From Elusimicrobiota bacterium (GTDB lineage: Bacteria; Elusimicrobiota; Elusimicrobia; UBA1565; UBA9628): a stretch of DNA of 36,430 nt. Shown piece by piece: positions 30,232 to 36,430 of the stretch. Location: contig DAHVWT010000013.1 in NCBI GenBank assembly GCA_027327915.1, positions 1 to 36,430 of the forward strand. Direction: 5' to 3'. A program made the translations under genes and the position numbers. The notes below the pieces were generated by a model. That model was given only the letters and a program-made list of their open reading frames with translations, made no database searches and was not told where the DNA came from. Position 1 is the first letter of the stretch. Every line of letters starts with the position of its first letter.

Positions 30232-31603
30232 TCTCAAGTTCGAGGACATGGCGGCCTTCGTCGGGGGCGCCGACTACGGCGAGGTCTTCGTCGAGTCCTC
30301 CGAGTCTCGCTCCCTGAAGTGGGAGGACGGCAAGCTCGCGGACGCCGCGGCCAGCAAGGATCGTGGGCTCTCGCTGCGCTACCTGCGTCGGCGGGACCAG
30401 GGGGTGGAAACCCTGCTCGCGAGCGACCAGACCCCAAGCCTCGATGCCCTCTCCGAGCTGAGGCGCCGCCTCCTCAACCTCCCCCCGGCCTCCCGCCCGG
30501 CCTCCCGCAAAAGTTCGGCCTCCGCCGAGACGATCGCGCGCGTCGATCCCTTCGGCGTCCCCCTGCCGGATAAAATCGAACTCTTCTCGTCGATCGACCG
30601 CGCCCTGAGGTCGGAATTTCCCTCGATTCGCCAAGTGAGCCTCTTTTACTCGGAAAGGCGCCGCCGCGTCGCTATCGTTAATTCGGAGGGCGCCGCCCTG
30701 GGAGACTCCCGCCTGGGGGTGATGCTTGCCATTCATGTCGTCTCAAGCCGCGACGGCGTCCTGCAGACCGGCTCCGAGATCATCGGGGGACCGCGGGGCT
30801 ACGAGCTCCTCTTGGAATCGGACCCCTTGCGGATCGCGCGCCGGGCGGCGCGCCGGGCGGAGCTCAAGCTCGCGGCGCCCAAGGCCGCGGCGGGAGAGAT
30901 GCCCGTCGTCCTCTCAAGCGCCGCGGGCGGGACCTTCATCCACGAGGCGATCGGACACTCCCTCGAGGCCGATCACGTGCAGGAGGGGACGTCGCCCGCC
31001 TACCACGGCAAGCGCGGCCAGGCGATCGCCTGCGAGAAAATCACGGTGATCGACGACCCGACCCTCCCCCACGCGCGAGGAAGCTTCCGTTTCGACGACG
31101 AGGGCATCGCGGCGGCGCCCGCCGTCCTCGTCAAAAAAGGCGTGCTCGAGGACTACCTTTACGACCGTTCGACCGCTTTCAAGGAGAACCGCGCCTCCAA
31201 CGGCCACGGCCGCCGCGAGTCCTACGCCTGCTCGCCCATCCCCCGCATGTCGAACCTCTATATCGCGCCCGGTCCCGACGACCCGCGCCGGATCATCCAA
31301 AGCCTCGACTCCGGCATCCTCGTCACCCGCATGGGCGGAGGGCAGGTGAACACCGCCACGGGCCGCTTCGTCTTCGAGGTGGACGAGGGCTTCCTCGTCA
31401 AGGACGGCGTCGTGCGCCACATGGTGCGCGACGCGAATCTTCTCGGCGTGGGCCCCGAGATTCTGCGTTCGATCGACCTCGTCGGCTGGGACATCGGCTG
31501 GGGGATCGGCACCTGCGGCAAGGACGGGCAAGGAGTCCCCGTTTCCGACGGTCAACCGACGCTCCGTATTCCAAAAGCTCTGGTGGGAGGAAAAAACGAA
31601 TGA
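30221..31603 (+). CDS. tldD: TldD-type metalloprotease
   Basis: TldD and TldE form a cytoplasmic heterodimeric protease that digests unfolded peptides such as the microcin B17 leader and the CcdA antitoxin. The 460-residue product has the zinc motif HEAIGH at residues 241-246 (within FIHEAIGHSLEADHVQEG) and the third-ligand Cys near the C-terminus in IGTCGKDGQGVP. Motifs HGRRESYACSPIPRMSNLY and GGGQVNTATGRFVFEV also match the family. The presence of HExxxH identifies the TldD rather than the TldE subunit. No TldE/PmbA gene is present in the window. It overlaps the kinase by 11 bases and the next gene by 4 bp. Confidence 0.94.
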   Translation: MPADLKFEDMAAFVGGADYGEVFVESSESRSLKWEDGKLADAAASKDRGLSLRYLRRRDQGVETLLASDQTPSLDALSELRRRLLNLPPASRPASRKSSASAETIARVDPFGVPLPDKIELFSSIDRALRSEFPSIRQVSLFYSERRRRVAIVNSEGAALGDSRLGVMLAIHVVSSRDGVLQTGSEIIGGPRGYELLLESDPLRIARRAARRAELKLAAPKAAAGEMPVVLSSAAGGTFIHEAIGHSLEADHVQEGTSPAYHGKRGQAIACEKITVIDDPTLPHARGSFRFDDEGIAAAPAVLVKKGVLEDYLYDRSTAFKENRASNGHGRRESYACSPIPRMSNLYIAPGPDDPRRIIQSLDSGILVTRMGGGQVNTATGRFVFEVDEGFLVKDGVVRHMVRDANLLGVGPEILRSIDLVGWDIGWGIGTCGKDGQGVPVSDGQPTLRIPKALVGGKNE

Positions 31604-32052
31604 AAAAGCCGTCTCTGATCCTGTGCCTGGGCGCCGTCGCGGCGACGGGAGCCGCCCAGCCGCCGTCGCCGTCCGCCACAACGCGCCCCAAGCCGCCCAA
31701 GCTCGAATGGCATGGAGCCTTTTCGTCCGTCGCCAAGCCCCGTTCGCTCGTCGCCGCCGACGCCGCGGCGTGGAAGCGCCTGTGGATCAAGGATATCGGC
31801 ACGAGCGCGCCTGCCTCCGTCGACTTCAAGAAATACGTCGCCGCGGCGGTCTTTCTCGGTCAAAAACCGACCGGAGGCTATGACGTCCTGTTCTCGACCG
31901 TCCCCGCCGCGGGAAAACGTGGAACCGTCATCGGCTACCGAGAGAAAAAACCGTCCCACGGAGCTTTTGTCATCGAATCCCTGACCCAGCCCTATGCCAT
32001 CCGCCTTTACCCCAAGCCTCGAGGAAAGGTTTCCATCAGGAAGCTTCCTTAA
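31600..32052 (+). CDS. Exported protein with PrcB C-terminal-like domain
   Basis: The 150-residue product has a signal peptide (1-19, LGAVAATGAA), a short Pro-rich spacer, then a ~105-residue domain resembling PrcB_C: AAAWKRLWIKDI, VDFKKYVAAAVFLGQKPTGGYDVLF and TQPYAIRLYPKP near the end. The name comes from a Treponema protease-complex subunit, but most members are uncharacterised exported proteins, perhaps protease inhibitors or chaperones. The ATG overlaps the tldD stop by 4 bp (ATGA). Pairing with tldD may be only positional, since one product is cytoplasmic and the other exported. Confidence 0.75.
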   Translation: MKKPSLILCLGAVAATGAAQPPSPSATTRPKPPKLEWHGAFSSVAKPRSLVAADAAAWKRLWIKDIGTSAPASVDFKKYVAAAVFLGQKPTGGYDVLFSTVPAAGKRGTVIGYREKKPSHGAFVIESLTQPYAIRLYPKPRGKVSIRKLP

Positions 32053-32155
32053 GGAAAGAAAGGCGCGGAGGGCCGCGCAAGGCATGAAAAAATTTTTACG
32101 CGATAGCCTTTCGTTGCCTTCCATCGCCTTTCTTGGCCTTCCGTGGCTTTCCATG
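32053..32155. repeat. Second degenerate decamer array, overlapping a gene start
   Basis: The left arm (AAGGAAAGAA, AGGCGCGGAG, GGCCGCGCAA) leads into the centre GGCATGAAAAAATTTTTACG. The right arm reads GCCTTTCGTT, GCCTTCCATC, GCCTTTCTTG, GCCTTCCGTG, GCTTTCCATG, five successive 10-base units. Unit type and the AAGGCATGA centre match the array at 3671-3756. The right arm encodes the hydrophobic start of the next protein. Confidence 0.6.
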
Positions 32156-33262
32156 GCCCCGGGCGGGATGATCGCCGCCCAGGAAAACGACGCCGCGATC
32201 AAGTCCGAGGAACGCGCTGCGTTCTCCAACAGCCTTTTCGACGGAAGCGGCGTCGACGTCCCTTGGGTCTTGACCCGCGGCCCGCAGGCGGCGCCTGCGG
32301 CGGCCGCGGGCGCGGGGCCGGTCGGCGCCTCGGCGGCGGCGCCTCCGGAGCGGTCGGGCTTGAGCCTCGACCGGCTCTCCGCGTCCGATCCGACAGGCTA
32401 CTCGCCGCAGGTCCTGATCCTCCAAAGCCGGCTCAACGCCGACCGGCCTCCGGGAACGCCCGAGCTTCGCATCACGGGAAGGCTCGACTACCAGACCCTC
32501 GCCTTCCCGGCTCTGATCCTGCGCGCCGATCTCGACAGCCTCTCCCATGAGCTCGGCCGCCTTCCTCCCGCCGGCGGGCCTGGCAAAGCGAAGGGAACTC
32601 CTTGGACCACGGCTCTCCAAAAGGCCCGCACGGCGATCGACTCCTTCGCCCGCGCGGCTCTTTCGGCGCGCGATCCCTCCCGGATCCGACCATCCCTTCT
32701 CCGCGAACTCAGTCTCCGGCAAAAAGAGGCCGAACGCTGGGCGAGCATCGCCTGGCTTGAGGGAGATCTGTCCAGGCTCGGCGTCGAAAGCCGATTCCTG
32801 ACGCCGGATCTCCGCGCGACCATCAAGTCCCTGCCCGAACCGGCGGCGTCGAGGGACGATTACCTACGGGCGGGCGAGACGCGGCGACGTCTCTTGGCGT
32901 CCCTGGAGCACGACGACAAGACGGACGCCCGCTTGCTCGAATCTGCGGGATGGCTCGCCCATTACCGCTCCGTCCGCCAAGCGATCGCCGACAACCAGCG
33001 CCAAGAACTCATCCTGGATCGGTCGGTCAGGCTTTACGCGGCCGTTCCCTATGCCTTGTCGGAGCTTGCGGCGCCGCAGCCGGCGCCGAAGCGCTTGCTC
33101 GAGAAGCTGACCGTCCGATTTTTTCCCGACAGCCGCCGCGCCAAGGAGATCGAGACGAGGCTGCGAAGGCTCCGCCAGATCGAAGGCGCCTTCCTCCAAA
33201 TCGCGGCGGAAAAATCAGCGCCGCGAAGCGTGGCCGGGCGGCCCCGTCCTCCGGGCTCTTGA
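32084..33262 (+). CDS. Secreted or anchored protein of unknown function
   Basis: I do not recognise this 392-residue protein. From ATG 32084 it begins MKKFLRDSLSLPSIAFLGLP and continues hydrophobic to about residue 30 (GMIAAQ), which looks like a signal peptide. A Gly/Ala-rich linker (about 70-85) follows, then a mostly helical, Arg/Leu-rich body; a segment SPQVLILQSRLNADRPPGTP with RITGRLDYQTL recalls peptidoglycan-binding-like helices only weakly. The signal sequence is encoded entirely by the decamer array, so the real start may instead be further down. It lies 31 bases after the PrcB-like gene and is probably last in the kinase-tldD operon. Its 3' end overlaps the convergent HAD gene by 48 bases. 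Confidence 0.7.
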   Translation: MKKFLRDSLSLPSIAFLGLPWLSMAPGGMIAAQENDAAIKSEERAAFSNSLFDGSGVDVPWVLTRGPQAAPAAAAGAGPVGASAAAPPERSGLSLDRLSASDPTGYSPQVLILQSRLNADRPPGTPELRITGRLDYQTLAFPALILRADLDSLSHELGRLPPAGGPGKAKGTPWTTALQKARTAIDSFARAALSARDPSRIRPSLLRELSLRQKEAERWASIAWLEGDLSRLGVESRFLTPDLRATIKSLPEPAASRDDYLRAGETRRRLLASLEHDDKTDARLLESAGWLAHYRSVRQAIADNQRQELILDRSVRLYAAVPYALSELAAPQPAPKRLLEKLTVRFFPDSRRAKEIETRLRRLRQIEGAFLQIAAEKSAPRSVAGRPRPPGS

Positions 33263-34411
33263 AATCTCTCCGAACGCCGGCTGCATAAGCCATCCCCGGG
33301 CCCGGGCGCGCTTGGCTAAGGCCTTGTCGCCCGAATCAAGGAAGACGCTCAGGCCTCCGGAGAAGCCCAGGATGTCCATGTCGCCCTCCCCGCCGCCGAC
33401 AACCAGACGGGGGCGGCGGCCGATCTTCTCCTCGATGATGGCCACCTTGCCCGCGCGGTAGGGCACGGGCTCACGGACCTTGGATGAGAGGACTCCTCCC
33501 CTGCTCTCCAGCCCGATGCCGACCGCGCGGGAGGGATCGACGCCGTAGAGGGAAACGAGGGACCGCATCTCCGGCTCGGGCGAGTCCGCGACGATCCACA
33601 CGTCGAAGCCGTTGCCCCTGAGCCGGGAGACGAGGTCCGCGATCTCGGGGACCACCCGCAATCCCCGCGGAACCTTGATCGGCTCCGGGTCGTCCAGGGA
33701 GTCCTTGATCTCCTCGAAGCCCCGCGGTCGTCCCGCCTCCTCGTCCCAGACCCGCAGGGCGAGCGACTCCGCCGCCTTTTCCCGGAGCCCCGTCAGGAGC
33801 CTCGCCAGATAAACCCGGCATTCCTTGCGGCTCACCCGGGAGCACATGTCGAGATAGGAAGCGACCATCATCTTGCGGTAGGTCAGATACGACGGCTGGA
33901 GGCGCCAGATGTCTTGCGGGAGCGCGCGGAATTGCTCGACATCCGAGCGCATCGGCTGGCGTCCAAAGACGATGGGAACCACGTCCCAGAATTCGTCTGA
34001 GAACCGGAACGCGGCGCTTGTGTCAAGAGAAAGAAAGACGGCGAAGGCCGAGTCTCCCCAGACGGCTCCATCGTCCCAATTCAAGACGGCGGCCGGAGGA
34101 TGGTCGCGATCGTAGCGGGGGCTTAAGCGGCCTTCCCCGCGGATGAGCGCGTCGATCGCGGAGCGGACTTCGGGGCGCCAACGTCCGGGACGCAGAGCCT
34201 CGCCGGCGCTCCCCGCGCCTCGGGCGGGCTTCCCGGCGAAGGCGCGGGGAGGCTTTTTCCTCGCGCGCGACGGGCGCCGGGGCTGCTTTGTTGATTGAGA
34301 CGTTTGGCGGCGCGGATTGAGCGTCTTGCGGTAATGGTAGCCGTCCGAGGCTTGCGCGGCCGGAAGCAACGCCATCAGCGCGACGAGAAACGGTGCGCGA
34401 CGGATTGTCAT
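33215..34411 (-). CDS. Exported HAD-superfamily protein, possibly inactive
   Basis: The 398-residue product starts with a signal peptide (MTIRRAPFLVALMALLPAAQA), then a basic Arg/Lys/Pro-rich stretch (about 25-75). The HAD-like domain resembles secreted phosphoserine/phosphorylcholine-type phosphatases: motif I region AVLNWDDGAVWGDS, motif II VWIVADSPEPEMRSL, motif III Lys in YRAGKVAIIEEKIG, motif IV GGGEGDMDIL. In motif I the nucleophile position (usually DxD) is Asn, so catalysis is doubtful. The ATG at 34411 is chosen for the signal peptide and the TATAAC box 13 bases before it. It is divergent from the DHS gene. A phosphatase on exported substrates or a non-catalytic binding protein are both possible. 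Confidence 0.8.
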   Translation of the reverse strand: MTIRRAPFLVALMALLPAAQASDGYHYRKTLNPRRQTSQSTKQPRRPSRARKKPPRAFAGKPARGAGSAGEALRPGRWRPEVRSAIDALIRGEGRLSPRYDRDHPPAAVLNWDDGAVWGDSAFAVFLSLDTSAAFRFSDEFWDVVPIVFGRQPMRSDVEQFRALPQDIWRLQPSYLTYRKMMVASYLDMCSRVSRKECRVYLARLLTGLREKAAESLALRVWDEEAGRPRGFEEIKDSLDDPEPIKVPRGLRVVPEIADLVSRLRGNGFDVWIVADSPEPEMRSLVSLYGVDPSRAVGIGLESRGGVLSSKVREPVPYRAGKVAIIEEKIGRRPRLVVGGGEGDMDILGFSGGLSVFLDSGDKALAKRARARGWLMQPAFGEISRARRTGPPGHASRR

Positions 34412-34432
34412 GGGAAGGTCACATGTTATAAA
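34405..34432. promoter_or_regulatory. Promoter of DHS-agmatinase genes, overlapping a HAD -10 box
   Basis: On the plus strand TTGTCA (34405-34410), 16-base spacer, TATAAA (34427-34432) fits a sigma70 promoter with a leader of about 33 bases before the ATG at 34472. On the minus strand TATAAC (34430-34425) overlaps the same box and serves the HAD gene with a leader of about seven bases. The plus -35 hexamer overlaps the HAD start codon. Confidence 0.7.
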
Positions 34433-34471
34433 ATGGCTCACTCTAAAAAATTCCCAGGGGAGAAAATCCAC

Positions 34472-35557
34472 ATGGCCGGCAATAATGAGAGTTCCAAGAA
34501 GTCCGAGAAGTCCGACTACTTGAAGGATCCTATCGTCCACTTCGACATCGCCAAGCACGACCTCGTTTCGCTCGTCGACGACATGGGACGCATGTCCTTC
34601 ACCGCGCGCGACCTCTCCCGCGCTTCCCAAATCTACGCGCAAATGCTCGCGGAGGAGTCCTGCGCGGTGATCCTGTGCCTCGCGGGGAGCCTCTTTTCGT
34701 CGGGGCTCAAGCGCTGCGTCTTCGACCTCGTCAACAACAACATGGTCGACGCCATCGTCTCGACCGGCGCCAACATCGTGGACCAGGATTTCTTCGAGGC
34801 CCTGGGCTTCAAGCACTACCGCGGAACGAAGTGGGTCGACGACCACCGCATGCGCGCCCTGCGCATCGACCGGATCTACGACACCTTCATCGACGAGGAC
34901 GAGCTCGGCGACTGCGACATGACGATCTCCGAGATCGCCAACACCTTGAAGCCCCAGCCCTATTCCTCGCGGGAGTTCATCGAGGAGATGGGCCGCTACC
35001 TCGCTGGCCGCAAGCTCAAGGTCAAGGACTCCGTCGTCGCCGCGGCCTACCAGAAGGGCGTGCCGATTTTCGTGCCGGCCTTCTCCGACTGCTCGGCGGG
35101 CTTCGGGCTCCTCCATCACCAATGGCAGAACCCCGAGCAACACGTCTCGATCGATTCCGCCAAGGACTTCCGGGAGCTCGTGCGCCTCACGCTCGCGTCC
35201 AAGGAGTCGGGCCTTCTGATGCTGGGCGGCGGCGTCCCCAAGAACTTCGCGCAGGACGCCTCGGTCGGCTGCGAGATCCTGGGGCTCGAAAGCCGCATGC
35301 ACAAATACGCGATCCAGATCACCGTGGCCGACGAGAGGGACGGCGGTCTCTCCGGATCGACCTTGCGGGAAGCCTGCTCCTGGGGCAAGGTGGACACGGT
35401 CCACGAGCAGATGGTCTACGCCGAGGCCTCGCTTGCCTTCCCGCTCCTGGCCTCCTACGCCTATCACAAGGGGACCTGGAAGAAGCGCAAGCCGCGGCGA
35501 TTCAGCGACATCCTCAACACGAAGGATACCGCCCCCCTCCCGGCCGCCGCGAAGTGA
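34472..35557 (+). CDS. Deoxyhypusine synthase family protein
   Basis: DHS moves the aminobutyl group of spermidine to a lysine of eIF5A in eukaryotes. Bacteria lack eIF5A, and bacterial homologues have been linked to homospermidine synthesis from putrescine and spermidine. The 361-residue product has the NAD-binding Rossmann elements (AGSLFSSGLKR, STGANIVDQDF, LGGGVPKNF) and the active-site Lys at residue 306 in CSWGKVD, followed by YAEASLAFPLL as in human DHS. ATG 34472 is chosen because AGGGGAG (34457-34463) lies eight bases upstream; an ATG at 34433 falls inside the -10 region. It overlaps the agmatinase gene by 4 bp (GTGA), which fits polyamine synthesis. Confidence 0.92.
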   Translation: MAGNNESSKKSEKSDYLKDPIVHFDIAKHDLVSLVDDMGRMSFTARDLSRASQIYAQMLAEESCAVILCLAGSLFSSGLKRCVFDLVNNNMVDAIVSTGANIVDQDFFEALGFKHYRGTKWVDDHRMRALRIDRIYDTFIDEDELGDCDMTISEIANTLKPQPYSSREFIEEMGRYLAGRKLKVKDSVVAAAYQKGVPIFVPAFSDCSAGFGLLHHQWQNPEQHVSIDSAKDFRELVRLTLASKESGLLMLGGGVPKNFAQDASVGCEILGLESRMHKYAIQITVADERDGGLSGSTLREACSWGKVDTVHEQMVYAEASLAFPLLASYAYHKGTWKKRKPRRFSDILNTKDTAPLPAAAK

Positions 35558-36430
35558 CGCGGCGCCCCGCCACGGCCGCCGCTTGGCCGCGGGAGCCCCT
35601 GAAAGCCGCGGGCGAGTTCATCGACGGCGTTTTCATGGGCGTCCAGGCGCCTTTCGAGGCCGCGCGCTTTCTCGTCCTGCCCGTTCCTTTCGAGCGCACG
35701 ACGAGCTACAAGAAAGGCACCGCCAAGGGCCCGGACAAGGCGATCGAGGGCTCCTGCGGCGTCGAGCTCTGGGACGAGGAGACGATGTCCCAGACCTATC
35801 TCGCGGGCATCCACACGTTAAAGCCCGTCCCGATCTACCCCAACGAGCAGGCGCCGACCGCCTTCCCCAAAATCGAAAAGGCGGTCGAGGGCTGGGCCGC
35901 GCTCAAGGACAAGACGCTCTATTCGATCGGGGGAGAGCACTCCATCACCCAGGCGCTCGTCCCGCCCTACGCGAGACTCTACCCGGGACTCTCGATCTTC
36001 CACTTCGACGCCCACGCGGACATGCGCGAGAGCTTCGAGGGCTCTCCCCACAATCACGCCTGCGCCGTGCATCCGCTCGCCAAGCTCTGCCCCCTCATCC
36101 AGGTGGGCATCCGGTCGGTGGCCGAGGAAGAAGCTCACTATCTCAACACCGGCAACGTCCGCACCTTCTTCGCGCACGAGCATCCCGACGTCGGGAGGCT
36201 CATCCCTCAAGTCCTCGACGCCCTGACGGACACGGTCTACATCACGATCGACCTGGACGGCTTCGATCCGAGCGTGATCCCCGGCGTGGGAACCCCCCAG
36301 CCCGGAGGCTTCTCCTGGCGGGAGGGACTCGCGCTCTTCAAGGCCGTCATCGAGGCGAAAAACGTCGTCGGCGTGGACGTCATGGAGCTCTGCCCGCTCC
36401 AGGACAACGTGATCTCGGAGCTCGCCGCGG
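35554..36430 (+). CDS. speB: Agmatinase/arginase-family ureohydrolase, C-terminus cut by window edge
   Basis: The GTG at 35554 overlaps the DHS stop (GTGA) and 292 codons are visible before the window ends. Mn-binding motifs of the ureohydrolase family are present: GGEHSIT, FDAHADMRESFEG and DLDGFDPSVIPGVGTPQPGG. Agmatinase converts agmatine to putrescine and urea; formiminoglutamase and guanidinobutyrase share the fold, so the substrate is inferred from the DHS neighbour. Putrescine would be the acceptor for a homospermidine-synthase-like DHS. The N-terminal ~40 residues before FLVLPVPFERTTSYKKGT are typical of bacterial agmatinases. The enzyme is cytoplasmic. The C-terminal residues lie beyond the window. 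Confidence 0.92.
   Translation, partial: MTRRPATAAAWPREPLKAAGEFIDGVFMGVQAPFEAARFLVLPVPFERTTSYKKGTAKGPDKAIEGSCGVELWDEETMSQTYLAGIHTLKPVPIYPNEQAPTAFPKIEKAVEGWAALKDKTLYSIGGEHSITQALVPPYARLYPGLSIFHFDAHADMRESFEGSPHNHACAVHPLAKLCPLIQVGIRSVAEEEAHYLNTGNVRTFFAHEHPDVGRLIPQVLDALTDTVYITIDLDGFDPSVIPGVGTPQPGGFSWREGLALFKAVIEAKNVVGVDVMELCPLQDNVISELAA

Noticed and set aside
34433-34471. Upstream ATG (MAHSKKFPG) as the DHS start
   Set aside because: It lies right at the -10 box, before the expected transcript start, while the ATG at 34472 has a good AGGGGAG site.

Overview
The window is 36.4 kb of GC-rich, gene-dense bacterial chromosome. Neighbouring genes overlap by 4 bp (ATGA or GTGA), convergent genes overlap at their 3' ends by 16 to 82 bp, and many -10 boxes sit only a few bases before the start codon, so several transcripts look leaderless. 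The gene set (PorV-type outer-membrane barrel with TPRs, class A PBP, lipoproteins, many Sec signal peptides) points to a diderm. A deoxyhypusine-synthase homologue next to an agmatinase, plus the PorV/UPF0164 protein, suggests Elusimicrobiota or a nearby phylum (Omnitrophota, Planctomycetes relatives). This placement is an inference, about 60 percent sure.

Layout. 1-3.0 kb (minus): a secreted papain-type protease cut by the window edge and a lipase maturation factor homologue. 3.0-4.8 kb (plus): a DUF47/PhoU-like protein and a Pit phosphate transporter. 4.7-8.8 kb (minus): hemC-mfd. 8.9-10 kb (plus): alanine racemase. 9.9-12.2 kb (minus): class A penicillin-binding protein. 12.4-14.5 kb (plus): a FlgT-N-like lipoprotein candidate and an FAD glycerol-3-phosphate dehydrogenase. 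14.4-25.9 kb (minus): the main block, PorV-TPR, a FliF/FliG/TPR fusion, a long coiled-coil protein, FlbD/SwrD, MotA, MotB, a lipoprotein, cysteine desulfurase and MnmA. 25.9-28.4 kb: tRNA-Phe, a YciH/SUI1 factor, a GNAT acetyltransferase and a secreted subtilase. 28.6-33.3 kb (plus): GAF-PAS histidine kinase, TldD, a PrcB-like protein and an unknown secreted protein. 33.2-34.4 kb (minus): a secreted HAD-like protein. 34.4-36.4 kb (plus): DHS homologue and agmatinase-type ureohydrolase.

The most interesting part is 14.4-25.9 kb. It encodes a complete stator (MotA/MotB), a stator-assisting factor (FlbD/SwrD) and a single-polypeptide rotor in which a FliF-like membrane part is fused to a FliG-like domain and TPRs. 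No rod, hook, filament, export or FliM/FliN gene is in the window. In the FliG part four of the five classical charged torque residues are replaced by uncharged residues, and MotA has lost its matching Glu while keeping a basic residue at the Arg90 position. The FliM-docking EHPQ motif is also changed. The block is headed by what reads as a c-di-GMP-I (GEMM-I) riboswitch behind a strong sigma70-type promoter, just before the outer-membrane PorV-TPR gene. My hypothesis is a c-di-GMP-controlled rotary or gliding machine that reuses flagellar motor parts without a flagellum. The two 3'-most genes (iscS-like, mnmA) form a tRNA 2-thiouridine pair carried in the same overlapping gene chain.

Other structure: two arrays of degenerate decamers arranged around a centre, one of which encodes a predicted signal peptide; a heptad array upstream of the PBP; a palindromic repeat in frame inside mfd; a long hairpin in the hemC leader; and three divergent gene pairs sharing overlapping opposite -10 boxes. 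No stretch above 300 bases lacks a gene. I see no CRISPR, transposase, rRNA or phage gene.
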